A DNA stretch of 64,000 bases from Arthrobacter sp. JZ12 (GTDB lineage: Bacteria > Actinomycetota > Actinomycetes > Actinomycetales > Micrococcaceae), in assembly GCF_035189165.1 (NCBI RefSeq), contig NZ_CP045246.1:868001-932000 (forward strand). The letters run 5' to 3'. Position 1 is the stretch's first letter. Each line of letters starts with the position of its first letter. Below, in pieces: positions 43,589 through 54,050 of the stretch. The translations under genes were made by a program, and so were the position numbers. Under the pieces are notes generated by a model, which saw only the letters and a list, made by a program, of their open reading frames with translations, was not told the origin of the DNA and did no database searches.

Positions 43589-46500
43589 TTCATCCGCAGC
43601 AAAGGGTCACAGCTGTTGTCGTCGCCCACAACGGCGCTGAGCATCTTCCCCAAACGCTTCAGGCGCTGGGGCAACAGACCAGACCCGCAGATTTTCATGT
43701 AGGAGTAGACGCCGGTTCAACAGATGAATCGGCGTCAATTCTGCAACTTCAGCTTCCGGTGGGTTCGCCCGTAGTCGGCGCATCCTCCCGCGCCGGGTTT
43801 GGTGCAGCTGTCCGCACGGGCCTGGCAGAGATTCCCCCCGGGCGGCGGGCAGACTCCGAGTCCTCCCAGTCTCAATGGATCTGGCTGCTCCACGACGATT
43901 CAGCTCCCGAACCCACTGCACTGGAAGAGTTGCTGCGGGCCGTTGAGCTTGCACCATCGGTAACGGTCGCAGGCGCCAAGCAAGTGGAGTGGGTTCACCG
44001 GCGGAAGCTGGTGGACGTTGGACTCTCGATCAGCAGGTGGGCCGAGCGGCTCACCCTTATCGACGTAGACGAACTGGATCAGGGCCAGTACGACGACCGC
44101 AGCGACATTTTTGCGGTCAACTCAGCCGGCATGCTCATCCGCCGAGATGTCTGGGATGAACTCGGCGGCTTCGATCCGGCGCTTCCGGGTACGGGCGACG
44201 ACGTCGACTTTTGCTGGCGGAACCGCCTGGCCGGACACCGGGTTGTTGTGGTTCCCTCCGCGATCATGCGCCACGCCAGTTCCCGACAGAGCCATACGGC
44301 CACAACCCGTGCAGCACGGCGTAGCGAGGTTTACCTTCGGCTGAAGCATTCACCCCTGTGGGCGGTCCCTTTCCTTGCAGTCGGAGCAGTGCTCGGCGGC
44401 CTTGCCCGCCTGATCCTGGGGCTGCTGGCCAAGGATCCCGGCTACGGACTGGGCCAGCTCGCATCCAGCATCGCCGCCGTCCTGAAGCCCTTTGACCTGT
44501 ATCGTTCCCGCCGTTCCGCCGCAAAAAGCAGGCGCCGTCCGCGCTCGGTGGTCCACGCTCTGCGTACCGAGCGCCGCGAGGTGTGGTCCCACCGGAAATC
44601 AGTGGTTGAAGCTTTTTCCGCCCGCGGTGTGGAGGACGAGTCCTATGCACAGAGCACGTCCGCCGAAGTTCCGTCCGGCGATGCCCATGACGACTTCGCC
44701 GCGCTCGAGGGGCCGTCCCGTCTCTGGGCCGGCTGGGGTGCGATTGTCGCCGCACTGCTGCTGCTCGGCGTCGCACTCGTCGGGCTGCGGAAGCTGATCG
44801 GCGCCCCGGCTCTCGGCGGTGGAGGCCTGCTTCCGCTCTCCGTCGACCCCGGCGAGATCTGGGCGAACGGCTCACGCTGGTGGATCGACCTCGGCGCCGG
44901 GATTGCCGGTCACGGTGACCCTTTTGCATACGTGCTGTGGCTGCTCTCGGTCCTCGGATTCGGCAACGGCAACGCCGCCGTCGTGATTTTGATGGTCTGC
45001 GCCACGCCGCTGGCGGGTCTCAGCGCCTGGTTCGGTGCGGGAGCGCTGGTGCGCGGACGCGGACTACGGCTGTGGGCGGCTCTCTTCTGGGGATCGCTGC
45101 CGGTCCTGCAGGTGGCCACCGGCAATGGCCGTCTGGGCGCCCTGCTGGTTCACCTCCTGCTGCCGTTGGTTGCGCTCGCTGTTGTGCGCGCAGTGGGCCG
45201 GGCTCCGGGACGTGCCGGCGCCCAGACATCCGGAGCGCAGGCTGATGACCCTGCAGATGCCCGGAACCGCCAGCGCAGCCTGCAGCTGCTGCTGAAGCCG
45301 GGAATCAACGGCGTCCCGAGCTGGACGGCAGCCGCGGCCGCCGGGTTGTTGCTCGCCGTCGTCGTAGCCGGCACACCGTCGCTCCTGGCATTCTTTGTCC
45401 TGGCCGTGGTCGTGATCAGCCTCGTGGCTCGTCGTCGGGCGAAGACGCTGTGGTGGGCTCTGCTGCCTTCGCTGGCGCTTTTCGTTCCGTTCGCCGTATC
45501 GACGCTGGACCGGCCGCGTGCAATTTTCGGTGATCCCGGTGTTCCTACACCCTTCGACGGCGCGCCGCTGTGGCAGCAGCTGCTTGGGTATCCGGTGTCC
45601 TTCCCCGCTTTCGGGCAGTTGGCCGCATTCCCTGAGCTTTCGGCCGGTGCCTGGCCGCTGGTCGCGTCACTGGTGATCGGACTTCCGGTACTGCTCCTCG
45701 CTGCCGCTGCGCTGTTCCTGCCAGGTAAGGGCAGGCCTGCGGCGCGCGTGCTGTGGGCGCTTGCCGTGCTGGCCCTTGTGGGCAGCGTAGGGACTTCCTT
45801 CGTGGCCACGGCGGTGGGCTCCTCGAGCATCATCACACCGTTCACCGGCCCGTGGGTCTCGGTTCTGTCCTTCGTGGTGTTGGCCGCGGCGCTGCTTGGC
45901 GGCGAAGCATTTCTGCAGCGGCTTAGCAGCCGCCGCACGTCGTCCGGCCGGGTCCAGAGCAGCTCGCGCGTACTGGTGACCGCTGTCGCCGTCGTGCTTG
46001 CCCTGGGTCCGGTGACCAGCCTGGTGCTGTGGCTGGTCCCGCAGGTCCGCACACCGGATCCTGCCGCTGAGGCCACCGACTTCGGCACGGCGCTGCAGAT
46101 ATTTCCGACCGCGGAGCGCGCACTGCCGGCCACGGCGGCCGACCGTGGTGCCAGCGCCCAGCGCAGCACAACGCTGGTGATAAACATCGACGGCGACAGC
46201 AACGTCGGAGCCGCCCTAATGCGCGGCACTGGAACCACGCTCGATTCCCTGTCCCAGATAGCTTCCGCCCAGCAGCTTCACGGTCCGCTCCTGGAAGCGC
46301 AGCTCCGCGAGGACGACGACGCCACCGCCGACCTCCGCCGCACGGTAGCCACGCTGGTGGCCGGCACCGGGGTAGATCCGCGGGCGGAACTGCAGCGGCT
46401 TGGTGTGGGGTTCGTGGTACTGCAGCAGTCCGATTCCGCGGCAGAAGTTCTTGCCGGGCAGGTCGACTCCGTTCCCGGCCTGGTGTCGGTGGGCAGCACT

Positions 46501-47130
46501 GAAGCCGGATGGCTGTGGCGGGTGGACATCCCATCGTCGAGCGAAGCGCCTGCAGGCGAGGGTGCAGCCGCTGCCCAACTGGGACGGTTGCGCGTTGTCG
46601 ACGAGGCCGGAGCTACGCTCAGCGTGCTGGAATCGGATTCCACAACAGCAGCTACGCAGGTGCCCGAGGGACCCGAAGGCCGGATGCTGGTCCTGGCCGA
46701 GCAGTCCGCGCCGGGCTGGGAAGCGACCCTTAACGGTGAGCGGTTGGAGCCGGCGTCGTCGGGGTGGAATCAAGCCTTTGCACTGCCGGCAACGGGTGGC
46801 TCGCTCCAGGTCCACTACGTCACGCCGTGGGAGCCCTGGTCGGGAATCGGTCAGGCGATCGTGTTCGGGCTGACGGTACTGCTGGCGGTCCCGATCCCTG
46901 CACGACCACGCTTTGTGCATATCCCGCAGGGGCGGGACAGGCAGGTCAGCGAGCCGGTCTCGACCGGCCGCAGGGCAGCAATTACAGGCGAAACCGCAGC
47001 CGTGTCCACGGCTGAACCAGTTGGGACCGGCGCTGCTGAGAACCGCGCCGCCACAGCCGGCCCCGACACCGACGGCCCCGACACCGACGGCCGCGAACCG
47101 GTGCTGACCGGCGGAAGGGCAGATGGCTGA
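43585..47130 (+). CDS. Large membrane glycosyltransferase (GT2 head plus polytopic domain), probable CTG start
   Basis: An 1181-residue protein. The GT2 domain starts at once (VTAVVVAHNGAEHLPQTL, DAGSTDES, WLLHDDSAPEPTA, GTGDDVDFCWRNRLAGH; residues about 9-225), followed by about 12 membrane spans (330-750) and a long extracytoplasmic C-terminal part. It probably glycosylates an envelope lipid or polymer. The first ATG/GTG (43759) would delete the nucleotide-binding strand. The frame upstream is open only to 43558 and has no ATG, GTG or TTG. CTG at 43585 overlaps the whiB2 stop as CTGA, so a CTG start by reinitiation is proposed; ATT at 43588 is the alternative. Confidence 0.82.
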   Translation: MIHPQQRVTAVVVAHNGAEHLPQTLQALGQQTRPADFHVGVDAGSTDESASILQLQLPVGSPVVGASSRAGFGAAVRTGLAEIPPGRRADSESSQSQWIWLLHDDSAPEPTALEELLRAVELAPSVTVAGAKQVEWVHRRKLVDVGLSISRWAERLTLIDVDELDQGQYDDRSDIFAVNSAGMLIRRDVWDELGGFDPALPGTGDDVDFCWRNRLAGHRVVVVPSAIMRHASSRQSHTATTRAARRSEVYLRLKHSPLWAVPFLAVGAVLGGLARLILGLLAKDPGYGLGQLASSIAAVLKPFDLYRSRRSAAKSRRRPRSVVHALRTERREVWSHRKSVVEAFSARGVEDESYAQSTSAEVPSGDAHDDFAALEGPSRLWAGWGAIVAALLLLGVALVGLRKLIGAPALGGGGLLPLSVDPGEIWANGSRWWIDLGAGIAGHGDPFAYVLWLLSVLGFGNGNAAVVILMVCATPLAGLSAWFGAGALVRGRGLRLWAALFWGSLPVLQVATGNGRLGALLVHLLLPLVALAVVRAVGRAPGRAGAQTSGAQADDPADARNRQRSLQLLLKPGINGVPSWTAAAAAGLLLAVVVAGTPSLLAFFVLAVVVISLVARRRAKTLWWALLPSLALFVPFAVSTLDRPRAIFGDPGVPTPFDGAPLWQQLLGYPVSFPAFGQLAAFPELSAGAWPLVASLVIGLPVLLLAAAALFLPGKGRPAARVLWALAVLALVGSVGTSFVATAVGSSSIITPFTGPWVSVLSFVVLAAALLGGEAFLQRLSSRRTSSGRVQSSSRVLVTAVAVVLALGPVTSLVLWLVPQVRTPDPAAEATDFGTALQIFPTAERALPATAADRGASAQRSTTLVINIDGDSNVGAALMRGTGTTLDSLSQIASAQQLHGPLLEAQLREDDDATADLRRTVATLVAGTGVDPRAELQRLGVGFVVLQQSDSAAEVLAGQVDSVPGLVSVGSTEAGWLWRVDIPSSSEAPAGEGAAAAQLGRLRVVDEAGATLSVLESDSTTAATQVPEGPEGRMLVLAEQSAPGWEATLNGERLEPASSGWNQAFALPATGGSLQVHYVTPWEPWSGIGQAIVFGLTVLLAVPIPARPRFVHIPQGRDRQVSEPVSTGRRAAITGETAAVSTAEPVGTGAAENRAATAGPDTDGPDTDGREPVLTGGRADG

Positions 47131-48775
47131 CATGAGCGCCACGAAAAAGCAACCCACGCCAACTGGCGAGATGCCCGAAAAGGGGCGCCGCGCCTGGGTG
47201 CGCAGTGCTACGGGGCTGGCAACCGGCGTCGTGCTTGTTTCGGCTACCGGGGCGCTGGCTGGGGCCAGCATCGTGCAGAATGTCGACGGCGCGACCGAGT
47301 CCTTTCCGGTACCTGCGGCAGCGGTGCCGGCGGGAGAATATTCCGCTGTCTGTCCAGAGCCGCTGCGACTGCTTGAGGGAACGATCGACGGAGGCGACCC
47401 GGAATTCAGTCCGGTCTCCCGGACAGCAGCCAACCGGGTGAGCGCCATGGTGCTCAGCGACCTCGGCGGTGTGGTTCCCGGATCAGCTTTGGTGCCGCTG
47501 GCCGGAGGGGATCCGCTGGCCGTGCTGGCCGACGCAGTGCCGGAATCGGAGCAAGCGGGTCCGCAGGTCAGTAACGAGGAGGGCCTCACCAACCGGGTTG
47601 CGGCGGTTTCAGCCGACCAGACGGTCGATGCCGCGAGTGTTCTGGGTGCCCAGGCTGTCGGCGATCAGCGTGCAACCGCGGGAGCCGCTTTCTCCTACAC
47701 TGCGACCGACGGTGACCTGGCAGGCCTGGCGGTCGCAGGGTGTCAGGTGCCGTCCAACGATTTCTGGTTGGTTGGAGCGGTCACCACGGTGGGCGCTGCG
47801 GCAGTCCTGAACCTGCACAATCCCACGGAATCGCCCGCCACCGTTAACCTCGATCTGTACGGGGCGAAGGGTGCTATCGAAGCGCCGGCCGGGCGGGACA
47901 TCCTGATTGCACCGGGCGCGTCGAAGCCGGTTGTTGTTGCGGCCCTCGCTGCCAATGAAGAGAACGTGGCGATCCGGGTCCGCAGCGACGGCGGCCGGGT
48001 CAGCGGATTCATTCAGCAGAGCGTGCTGCGCGGGCTGACCCCAGGCGGCGTGGAACTGATCCAGGCCTCCGCTCCCAGCGCTTCCACCCAGGTTGTTCCC
48101 GGTATCCCGATCCAGGATCCGGATGTCATGGAAGAACTTGTGTCGCAGGAGGGCTATGCCGGTGCTGCGCCGTCCCTACAGGTGGCTGTGCCCGGTGGAA
48201 CCGACGCCGTGCTCGACGTGCGGGTATTCGGGCCGAACGGTGAAGTGGAACTGCCCGGTGGGGGAGTCGTCACTGCTGCTGCGGGGGCGGTGACCGCGAT
48301 TCCGTTGGACTCGCTCCCGGAAGGCAATTATTCCGCCGTCGTGAGTTCAGACGTCCTGGTCTCGGCTTCCGCGCGTGCGGCTCGGGGGAGCGAACCGGAG
48401 GAGCCGCTCGATTTTGCGCACATTGCCTCCGCTGCGCGCCTCGGAAGCCAGCACGTGTCTGTGCTCCCATCGGGAGCGGGCGCCGCGTTCGTATTCAGCG
48501 CCCCGACCGGACGGGCGGAGGTTCGCCTCACTCCCGTGAACGCTGACGGTGTGCTGGGTGAGGAGCGGGTGTACGACGTCGCTGGCGGCACCACTGTGAC
48601 CGTACCCGCCGCGGATCTCGGCAAAGGAACCGCTGCAGCATTGATCGGTGTGTCGGGTGATCCGGTCTACGGATCGCAGCTGGCCACGCTGAGCGGCGGC
48701 CCGGGAATTTCCGTGGCGCCCATCCCGCCGGGAGGCGCGGGACAGCAGACCGTGCCGGTGAATCTCGGGTACTGA
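47123..48775 (+). CDS. DUF5719 family secreted or membrane-anchored protein
   Basis: A 550-residue protein with an N-terminal membrane anchor or signal (ATGLATGVVLVSATGALAGASIV, about residues 28-50) and a long beta-rich extracytoplasmic region of DUF5719 type, including CPEPLRLLEG and repeated Asx/Gly-rich strands (VDFWLVGAVTTVGAAAVLNLHNPTESPATVNLDLYG-like). Function unknown. The start overlaps the glycosyltransferase stop by 8 bp, and the pair is conserved after whiB2, so it likely works with that enzyme at the cell surface. Confidence 0.82.
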   Translation: MADMSATKKQPTPTGEMPEKGRRAWVRSATGLATGVVLVSATGALAGASIVQNVDGATESFPVPAAAVPAGEYSAVCPEPLRLLEGTIDGGDPEFSPVSRTAANRVSAMVLSDLGGVVPGSALVPLAGGDPLAVLADAVPESEQAGPQVSNEEGLTNRVAAVSADQTVDAASVLGAQAVGDQRATAGAAFSYTATDGDLAGLAVAGCQVPSNDFWLVGAVTTVGAAAVLNLHNPTESPATVNLDLYGAKGAIEAPAGRDILIAPGASKPVVVAALAANEENVAIRVRSDGGRVSGFIQQSVLRGLTPGGVELIQASAPSASTQVVPGIPIQDPDVMEELVSQEGYAGAAPSLQVAVPGGTDAVLDVRVFGPNGEVELPGGGVVTAAAGAVTAIPLDSLPEGNYSAVVSSDVLVSASARAARGSEPEEPLDFAHIASAARLGSQHVSVLPSGAGAAFVFSAPTGRAEVRLTPVNADGVLGEERVYDVAGGTTVTVPAADLGKGTAAALIGVSGDPVYGSQLATLSGGPGISVAPIPPGGAGQQTVPVNLGY

Positions 48776-48804
48776 GCGAGTACCCGGTTTTCTGGCTTGC
48801 GTGC

Positions 48805-49296
48805 TCAGGCGCGGGAGCGGCCGTAGGCGGGGTCCACTGCTTCCGGTGTCATCCCGAGCAGTTCGGCCATCTGTTCGACGACGACGTCGTGCACCAGTTC
48901 ATTTGCGGGAACGTATCCCTTGGCCGCCATCTCGATCGGCAGGCGGTACACGGTGATGGTTGCGGGACGTCCGGGCACGGCAGGTTCGCACGCGCCGAGC
49001 AGGCCGCGCAGAGCATCCCTCGACATCTGCTCCAGACCAGTGGGGATCTCCTGGACGATGATCTGAACGTCCTGGATCCGGTCGCCCCACAACCGCTCAA
49101 GGCGCTGCGCGGATTCCATCACCCAGTCCTCAAACCGTTCCGATCGGGTGCGCGAACCGGGAAGGTGGGACGGGATCAGTTCGCCACGCAGCCCCCGTCC
49201 ATGGCGGTTGCGACGTCGCGTGGCGAACCGAGACTCCCGGCCGATCGGACCATCCGGGACGGAGAGTCGAATGGAAAGTGGAGCGCTATCCCGCAT
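48805..49296 (-). CDS. Metallopeptidase-family (Zincin_1-like) protein with degenerate zinc motif
   Basis: A 163-residue protein with the fold landmarks of the PF06262-type metallopeptidase-like family (FEDWVMESAQRLERLWGDRIQDVQIIVQEIP, PATITVYRLPIEMAAKG). Where the family has HExxH, this copy reads ELVHDVVVEQMAELLG, so the catalytic glutamate and second histidine are missing and peptidase activity is unlikely. Position matches Rv3259, divergent from DUF3499. ATG at 49296 with TAGAGT ending six bases upstream, a leaderless layout. Confidence 0.8.
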   Translation of the reverse strand: MRDSAPLSIRLSVPDGPIGRESRFATRRRNRHGRGLRGELIPSHLPGSRTRSERFEDWVMESAQRLERLWGDRIQDVQIIVQEIPTGLEQMSRDALRGLLGACEPAVPGRPATITVYRLPIEMAAKGYVPANELVHDVVVEQMAELLGMTPEAVDPAYGRSRA

Positions 49297-49410
49297 GTAA
49301 AAACTCTAGTCCGATCGGGGTGGGGCTGCATCATGGCGCGCGTAGCTGTTTACGCATGGCTGCGCGTTGGTTTCCGCTTAGGTACCGCGAACGCGGTAGG
49401 CTGTTCAGTC

Positions 49411-49791
49411 GTGGGATCGATCCGGCAATGTTCACGTTCAGCGTGCCAGCGTGCTGCTGTTGCAACGCTTACCTACGTGTACGCCGATTCCACTGCAGTT
49501 CTCGGTCCTCTGGCTACCTACGCGGAGCCTCACTCCTATGACCTGTGTGCGCTCCACGCGGAGAAGCTCACGGTCCCACGGGGATGGGAGGTGCTCCGGC
49601 TGGCACTTCCGTCAGGACCGCCGGAGCCGAACCCCGACGACCTTCTCGCGCTAGCGAACGCCGTACGCGAAGCCGCGGTAGACCGTACAGCACCGGAACC
49701 TGCACCGCCCGGTTCCAAGACGCCGCTCACGCCTCCGCCAGGGGAGCAGGGTGCCCGGCGCGGCCACCTGAGGGTACTGCGCGAGCGCTAG
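49411..49791 (+). CDS. DUF3499 family protein
   Basis: A 126-residue actinobacterial protein. Four cysteine/histidine positions form a zinc-ribbon-like set: RQCSRSAC near the N-terminus and DLCALHAEKL about 35 residues later. After this comes a conserved TVPRGWEVLRL and a disordered Pro-rich tail. Function unknown; it matches Rv3258c in the whiB2 locus. GTG start at 49411 with TAGGCT eight bases upstream. The stop TAG is inside the first unit of the tandem repeat that follows. Confidence 0.85.
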   Translation: MGSIRQCSRSACQRAAVATLTYVYADSTAVLGPLATYAEPHSYDLCALHAEKLTVPRGWEVLRLALPSGPPEPNPDDLLALANAVREAAVDRTAPEPAPPGSKTPLTPPPGEQGARRGHLRVLRER

Positions 49792-49928
49792 GCCCGGCGC
49801 TGGTTGGAGCGCTAGGCCCGACGCTGGTTGGAGCGCTAGGCCCGACGCTGGTTGGAGCGCTAGGCCCGACGCTGGTTGGAGCGCTAGGCCCGACGCTGGT
49901 TGGAGCGCTAGGCCCGACGCTGGTTGGA
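49785..49928 (+). repeat. 24-bp tandem repeat (six units)
   Basis: Six head-to-tail 24-bp units (starting GCGCTAGGCCCG, ending CTGGTTGGA). The first differs by one base (GGCGC for GACGC) and units 2-6 are identical; one or two decayed units may follow to about 49975. The first unit carries the DUF3499 stop codon. One frame is open through the array (ALGPTLVG per unit) but has no start or Shine-Dalgarno, so it is not called coding. Confidence 0.95.
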
Positions 49929-50098
49929 TCGCAAGCCGCCGCTAGTTCGACTGCTAGCCGCGGCAGCTGCTTGCGAGAAGCACAGATTGTTGGAGCCGAT
50001 GCGCTCCGCGCTACCCTTGTGATGTTGCCTGTGTCGCCGCACTGCGTGCGGAGCGCCGCGGCGCTACTGCACCCGAAATCCTCGAAAGGCTGCATCCG
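49929..50098. other. Spacer between the tandem repeat and trm112
   Basis: Decayed repeat-like sequence (to ~49975) followed by GC-rich sequence with imperfect hairpins (around 50040-50070). No gene recognised. In many actinobacteria a phosphomannomutase gene follows DUF3499; none is present here. Confidence 0.4.
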
Positions 50099-50334
50099 TT
50101 GCCAAACCTTGCCCCTGATCTGCTGGCTGTCCTTCGGTGCCCTGTGACGGGATCTGCGCTGGTGCAGGACGGCAACGTACTTCGGTCCGCGGCACCTGGT
50201 GCCGACGGCATTCCCATCGAGTACCCGATCGAGGAATCGATTCCGGTGTTGCTCCCTCCAGAACTTCGGGCCGCGGCCAACCCCTCCGCTGCCCCCACCA
50301 GCCCAGCCCCTTCTTCAGAGGAACCCACCGGAAA

Positions 50335-50338
<4 letters not shown>
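50099..50338 (+). CDS. Trm112-like zinc-ribbon protein
   Basis: A 79-residue small protein with the Trm112p pattern [22 protein letters not shown]...[19 protein letters not shown] and a disordered tail. It retains only one of the usual cysteines (RCPVTG), so metal binding is doubtful. In other organisms Trm112 activates methyltransferases; it sits directly before the SAH-removing AhcY, which is suggestive. TTG start at 50099 with AAAGG about nine bases upstream. It overlaps ahcY by 4 bp. Confidence 0.8.
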
Positions 50339-51813
<1,475 letters not shown>

Positions 51814-51823
51814 CGCACAGTGC

Positions 51824-51849
51824 GCCGGGGAGGGGTGGGCCTCCCCGGC
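51824..51849 (+). terminator. Terminator after ahcY
   Basis: 10-bp perfect stem GCCGGGGAGG/CCTCCCCGGC with a six-base loop, 10 bp after the stop codon. No strong T-tract. Confidence 0.65.
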
Positions 51850-51947
51850 GGCATCTCAATTGCGTGTAGTTCCGGGTGTCCGGCGGTCGCCGGCTCAATG
51901 CCGGTCGTAAAATTCAAGTGGACAGCAACTAGCAGGCAAGGTAGGGC

Positions 51948-53228
51948 ATGTCGAATTTCAGCCAGGGGGACCAGCCGCGGCGGCGCGGCTGGAAGGTGGC
52001 CGCTCTCGTAACCGCGGGTGTGCTCGTTGCCGGCGGTGGCGCGGTCGGCGCGCTCACCGCGCCGAGTTGGGCAAACTTCGGATCTGACCCTGACGCCACG
52101 CCTGCGGCTGAGGCGACTGCGCCGTCGTCGTCCGCTACTGCTTCCGCAGCCGATGAGGCCGCAGAGAAGCCGACCTTCGGCGTCACGCCTACTGATGGAG
52201 CGACCGCGGTGAACCCGGCCACCGTCGTCGAAATCAAGGCCGAGCACTCCAGCATCGAGGACGTCCGTCTGGCTCCGGTGGGCGGGGGAGTGCCGGTTGA
52301 AGGCACACTGTCCGACGACGGTACCTCCTGGAAGGCGGACGCTCCCTTGAGCTTCGCCACCGAGTACGAGTTCGAGTTCGTGCTGGTCGACGCATCCGGC
52401 ACCGAGCACCGCCGTGCTCAGACCTTCACCACGGTGCAGCCCGCCAACGAGGCCAACGCGTGGATGTATCCGGCGGACGGGTCGACGGTGGGCACAGGAC
52501 AGGCCGTCGAGCTCACGTTCAGCGAGCCCGTGACCAACAAGGCCGAGGTTGAGAAGGCCATCACGATCACCAGTTCCTCCGGCCAGAAGGGCGACTTCTA
52601 CTGGCTGAACGACACCAAGGTCCGCTACCGCGCGGAGGAATACTGGGCGCCGCACAGCACCATTACGGTGGATGTGAAGCTGTTCGGGGTGGAGTTCGGT
52701 AACGGGATGATCGGTAACTTCAACGACACCTGGTCATTCAAGACGCACAACAACCGGTTGGCCGTGGTAGACAACGCCACCAAGGAGATGCAGGTCTTCA
52801 TCGACGGCAAGCTTGAGCGCACCTTCCCCGTGACGCTGGGGACCGAAGAATGGCCGTCCTTCTACGGCAAGTACACGGTGATGGAGCAGTACGAACGGAC
52901 CCGCTTCAGTGCCGAATCCATCGGTTTGGAGCGCGGGGATCCGGCCTATTACGAGGCTACGGACGTGAACTGGGCGAGCCGTATCTCCAACGGCGGTGCG
53001 TTTGTCCACGAGGCGCTGCCGGCAGCGCAGTCGGTTCTGGGCGTCTCCAACGTGTCCCACGGGTGTGTGGGGATGAGCCCGGAGGGCGCCAAGTACTTCT
53101 ACGACGTCTTCGGGCCCGGCGACATGCTCGAAATCCGCAACACCGATACCGGTCCGGTACAGGTGTGGGACGGCTTCGGCGACTGGAACGTGCCGTGGTC
53201 GGAATGGACCGGGCAGCAGGTCAGCTAG
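51948..53228 (+). CDS. L,D-transpeptidase (YkuD) with Ig-like domains
   Basis: A 426-residue membrane-anchored protein. N-terminal span (VAALVTAGVLVAGGGAVGALTA, about residues 17-38), Ser/Ala-rich linker, two Ig-like domains (about 75-265; the second matches the BIG-type domain of actinobacterial Ldt proteins), then the YkuD catalytic domain with AFVHEALPAAQS...SNVSHGCVGMSPEGA (His and catalytic Cys about residue 370). It cross-links peptidoglycan 3-3 or attaches proteins. The 3' end overlaps the opposite-strand RDD gene by 4 bp. Confidence 0.92.
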   Translation: MSNFSQGDQPRRRGWKVAALVTAGVLVAGGGAVGALTAPSWANFGSDPDATPAAEATAPSSSATASAADEAAEKPTFGVTPTDGATAVNPATVVEIKAEHSSIEDVRLAPVGGGVPVEGTLSDDGTSWKADAPLSFATEYEFEFVLVDASGTEHRRAQTFTTVQPANEANAWMYPADGSTVGTGQAVELTFSEPVTNKAEVEKAITITSSSGQKGDFYWLNDTKVRYRAEEYWAPHSTITVDVKLFGVEFGNGMIGNFNDTWSFKTHNNRLAVVDNATKEMQVFIDGKLERTFPVTLGTEEWPSFYGKYTVMEQYERTRFSAESIGLERGDPAYYEATDVNWASRISNGGAFVHEALPAAQSVLGVSNVSHGCVGMSPEGAKYFYDVFGPGDMLEIRNTDTGPVQVWDGFGDWNVPWSEWTGQQVS

Positions 53229-54028
53229 GAGCTGAACGGCAAGCGGTGTAGCTGTTCGCCGGTCCGGGCGGTGCGCTCGCGCTGCTTGAGGAGGCGCTCG
53301 TAGTCGCGATCCCGACGTTGTGCTACCACGGCGTTGAGAAAATCCTCGGGCAGGGTTCCGGGCGGCGGAACTGGGAACACGAAGGCTGACGCCTCCGTGG
53401 CAAGCTCGACCGCCAGGGTGGCCCTCGCTGAGGGCGTGAGCCGTCCGGACTGGCCAATGAACTGGGCGATGCGGCGGGCTAGCGGGTCGGGAAGTTGGGC
53501 GATGTCGGCTGTGCTGACCCATTCGCGCAACGACGGCGGCACCTGCGCCTGGATCCGCCGCTTCACCACCACTCGCTCGTGCATCGAGTAGGTGCCTGCC
53601 AACAGATCGCCTAGACGCTTGGAACGCTCGTTGAAGACAGCCACCAGGAAGGCGAGCGATCCGAGCAGGAAGTAGATCTCAAGCACGCCAACCATGCCGC
53701 GCATAAAGGCGTGCCGGAAGCGGATGGAGCCGCCGTCGTCGCGCACTATGCGCAATCCCATCACCAGCCGGCCGAGGGACTTGCCGCGCGTAACGGTTTC
53801 GACCGTCACCGGAATGATCACCAGAACCAGCACCAACAGGACGATCACCAGTGCCTGGGTAAGAGCGGGATCGAAGGAGCCGCCGAGCGTTTGACCGACG
53901 GCGACGATGATGCCGATGATCACCACGACCTGGGCGATGACATCGATCAGCAGGCTGACCGCGCGGGCTCCGAAGGACGCAGGGCGCAGCTCCAGAACAA
54001 CTGCTTCGCCTGTGATGACCGAACTCAT
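53225..54028 (-). CDS. RDD family membrane protein
   Basis: A 267-residue RDD protein: PASFGARAVSLLIDVIAQVVVII opens the domain (Arg/Asp positions), then VTRGKSLGRLVMGLRIVRDDGGSIRFRHAFMRG. The domain has about four membrane spans (to residue ~155) and a ~105-residue cytoplasmic tail. Transport or regulatory roles are described for some RDD proteins; none can be assigned here. It is paired with the divergent SpoIIM-like gene, a common actinobacterial arrangement. GGAGG precedes the ATG. Confidence 0.87.
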   Translation of the reverse strand: MSSVITGEAVVLELRPASFGARAVSLLIDVIAQVVVIIGIIVAVGQTLGGSFDPALTQALVIVLLVLVLVIIPVTVETVTRGKSLGRLVMGLRIVRDDGGSIRFRHAFMRGMVGVLEIYFLLGSLAFLVAVFNERSKRLGDLLAGTYSMHERVVVKRRIQAQVPPSLREWVSTADIAQLPDPLARRIAQFIGQSGRLTPSARATLAVELATEASAFVFPVPPPGTLPEDFLNAVVAQRRDRDYERLLKQRERTARTGEQLHRLPFSS

Positions 54029-54050
54029 TAATTGTCCTCCCCGTGGATCA

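Noticed and set aside
49545-50147. Forward frame coding ALGPTLVG repeats through the minisatellite
   Set aside because: It overlaps DUF3499 in another frame, has no Shine-Dalgarno or leaderless box, and no hydrophobic or domain pattern beyond the repeat itself.
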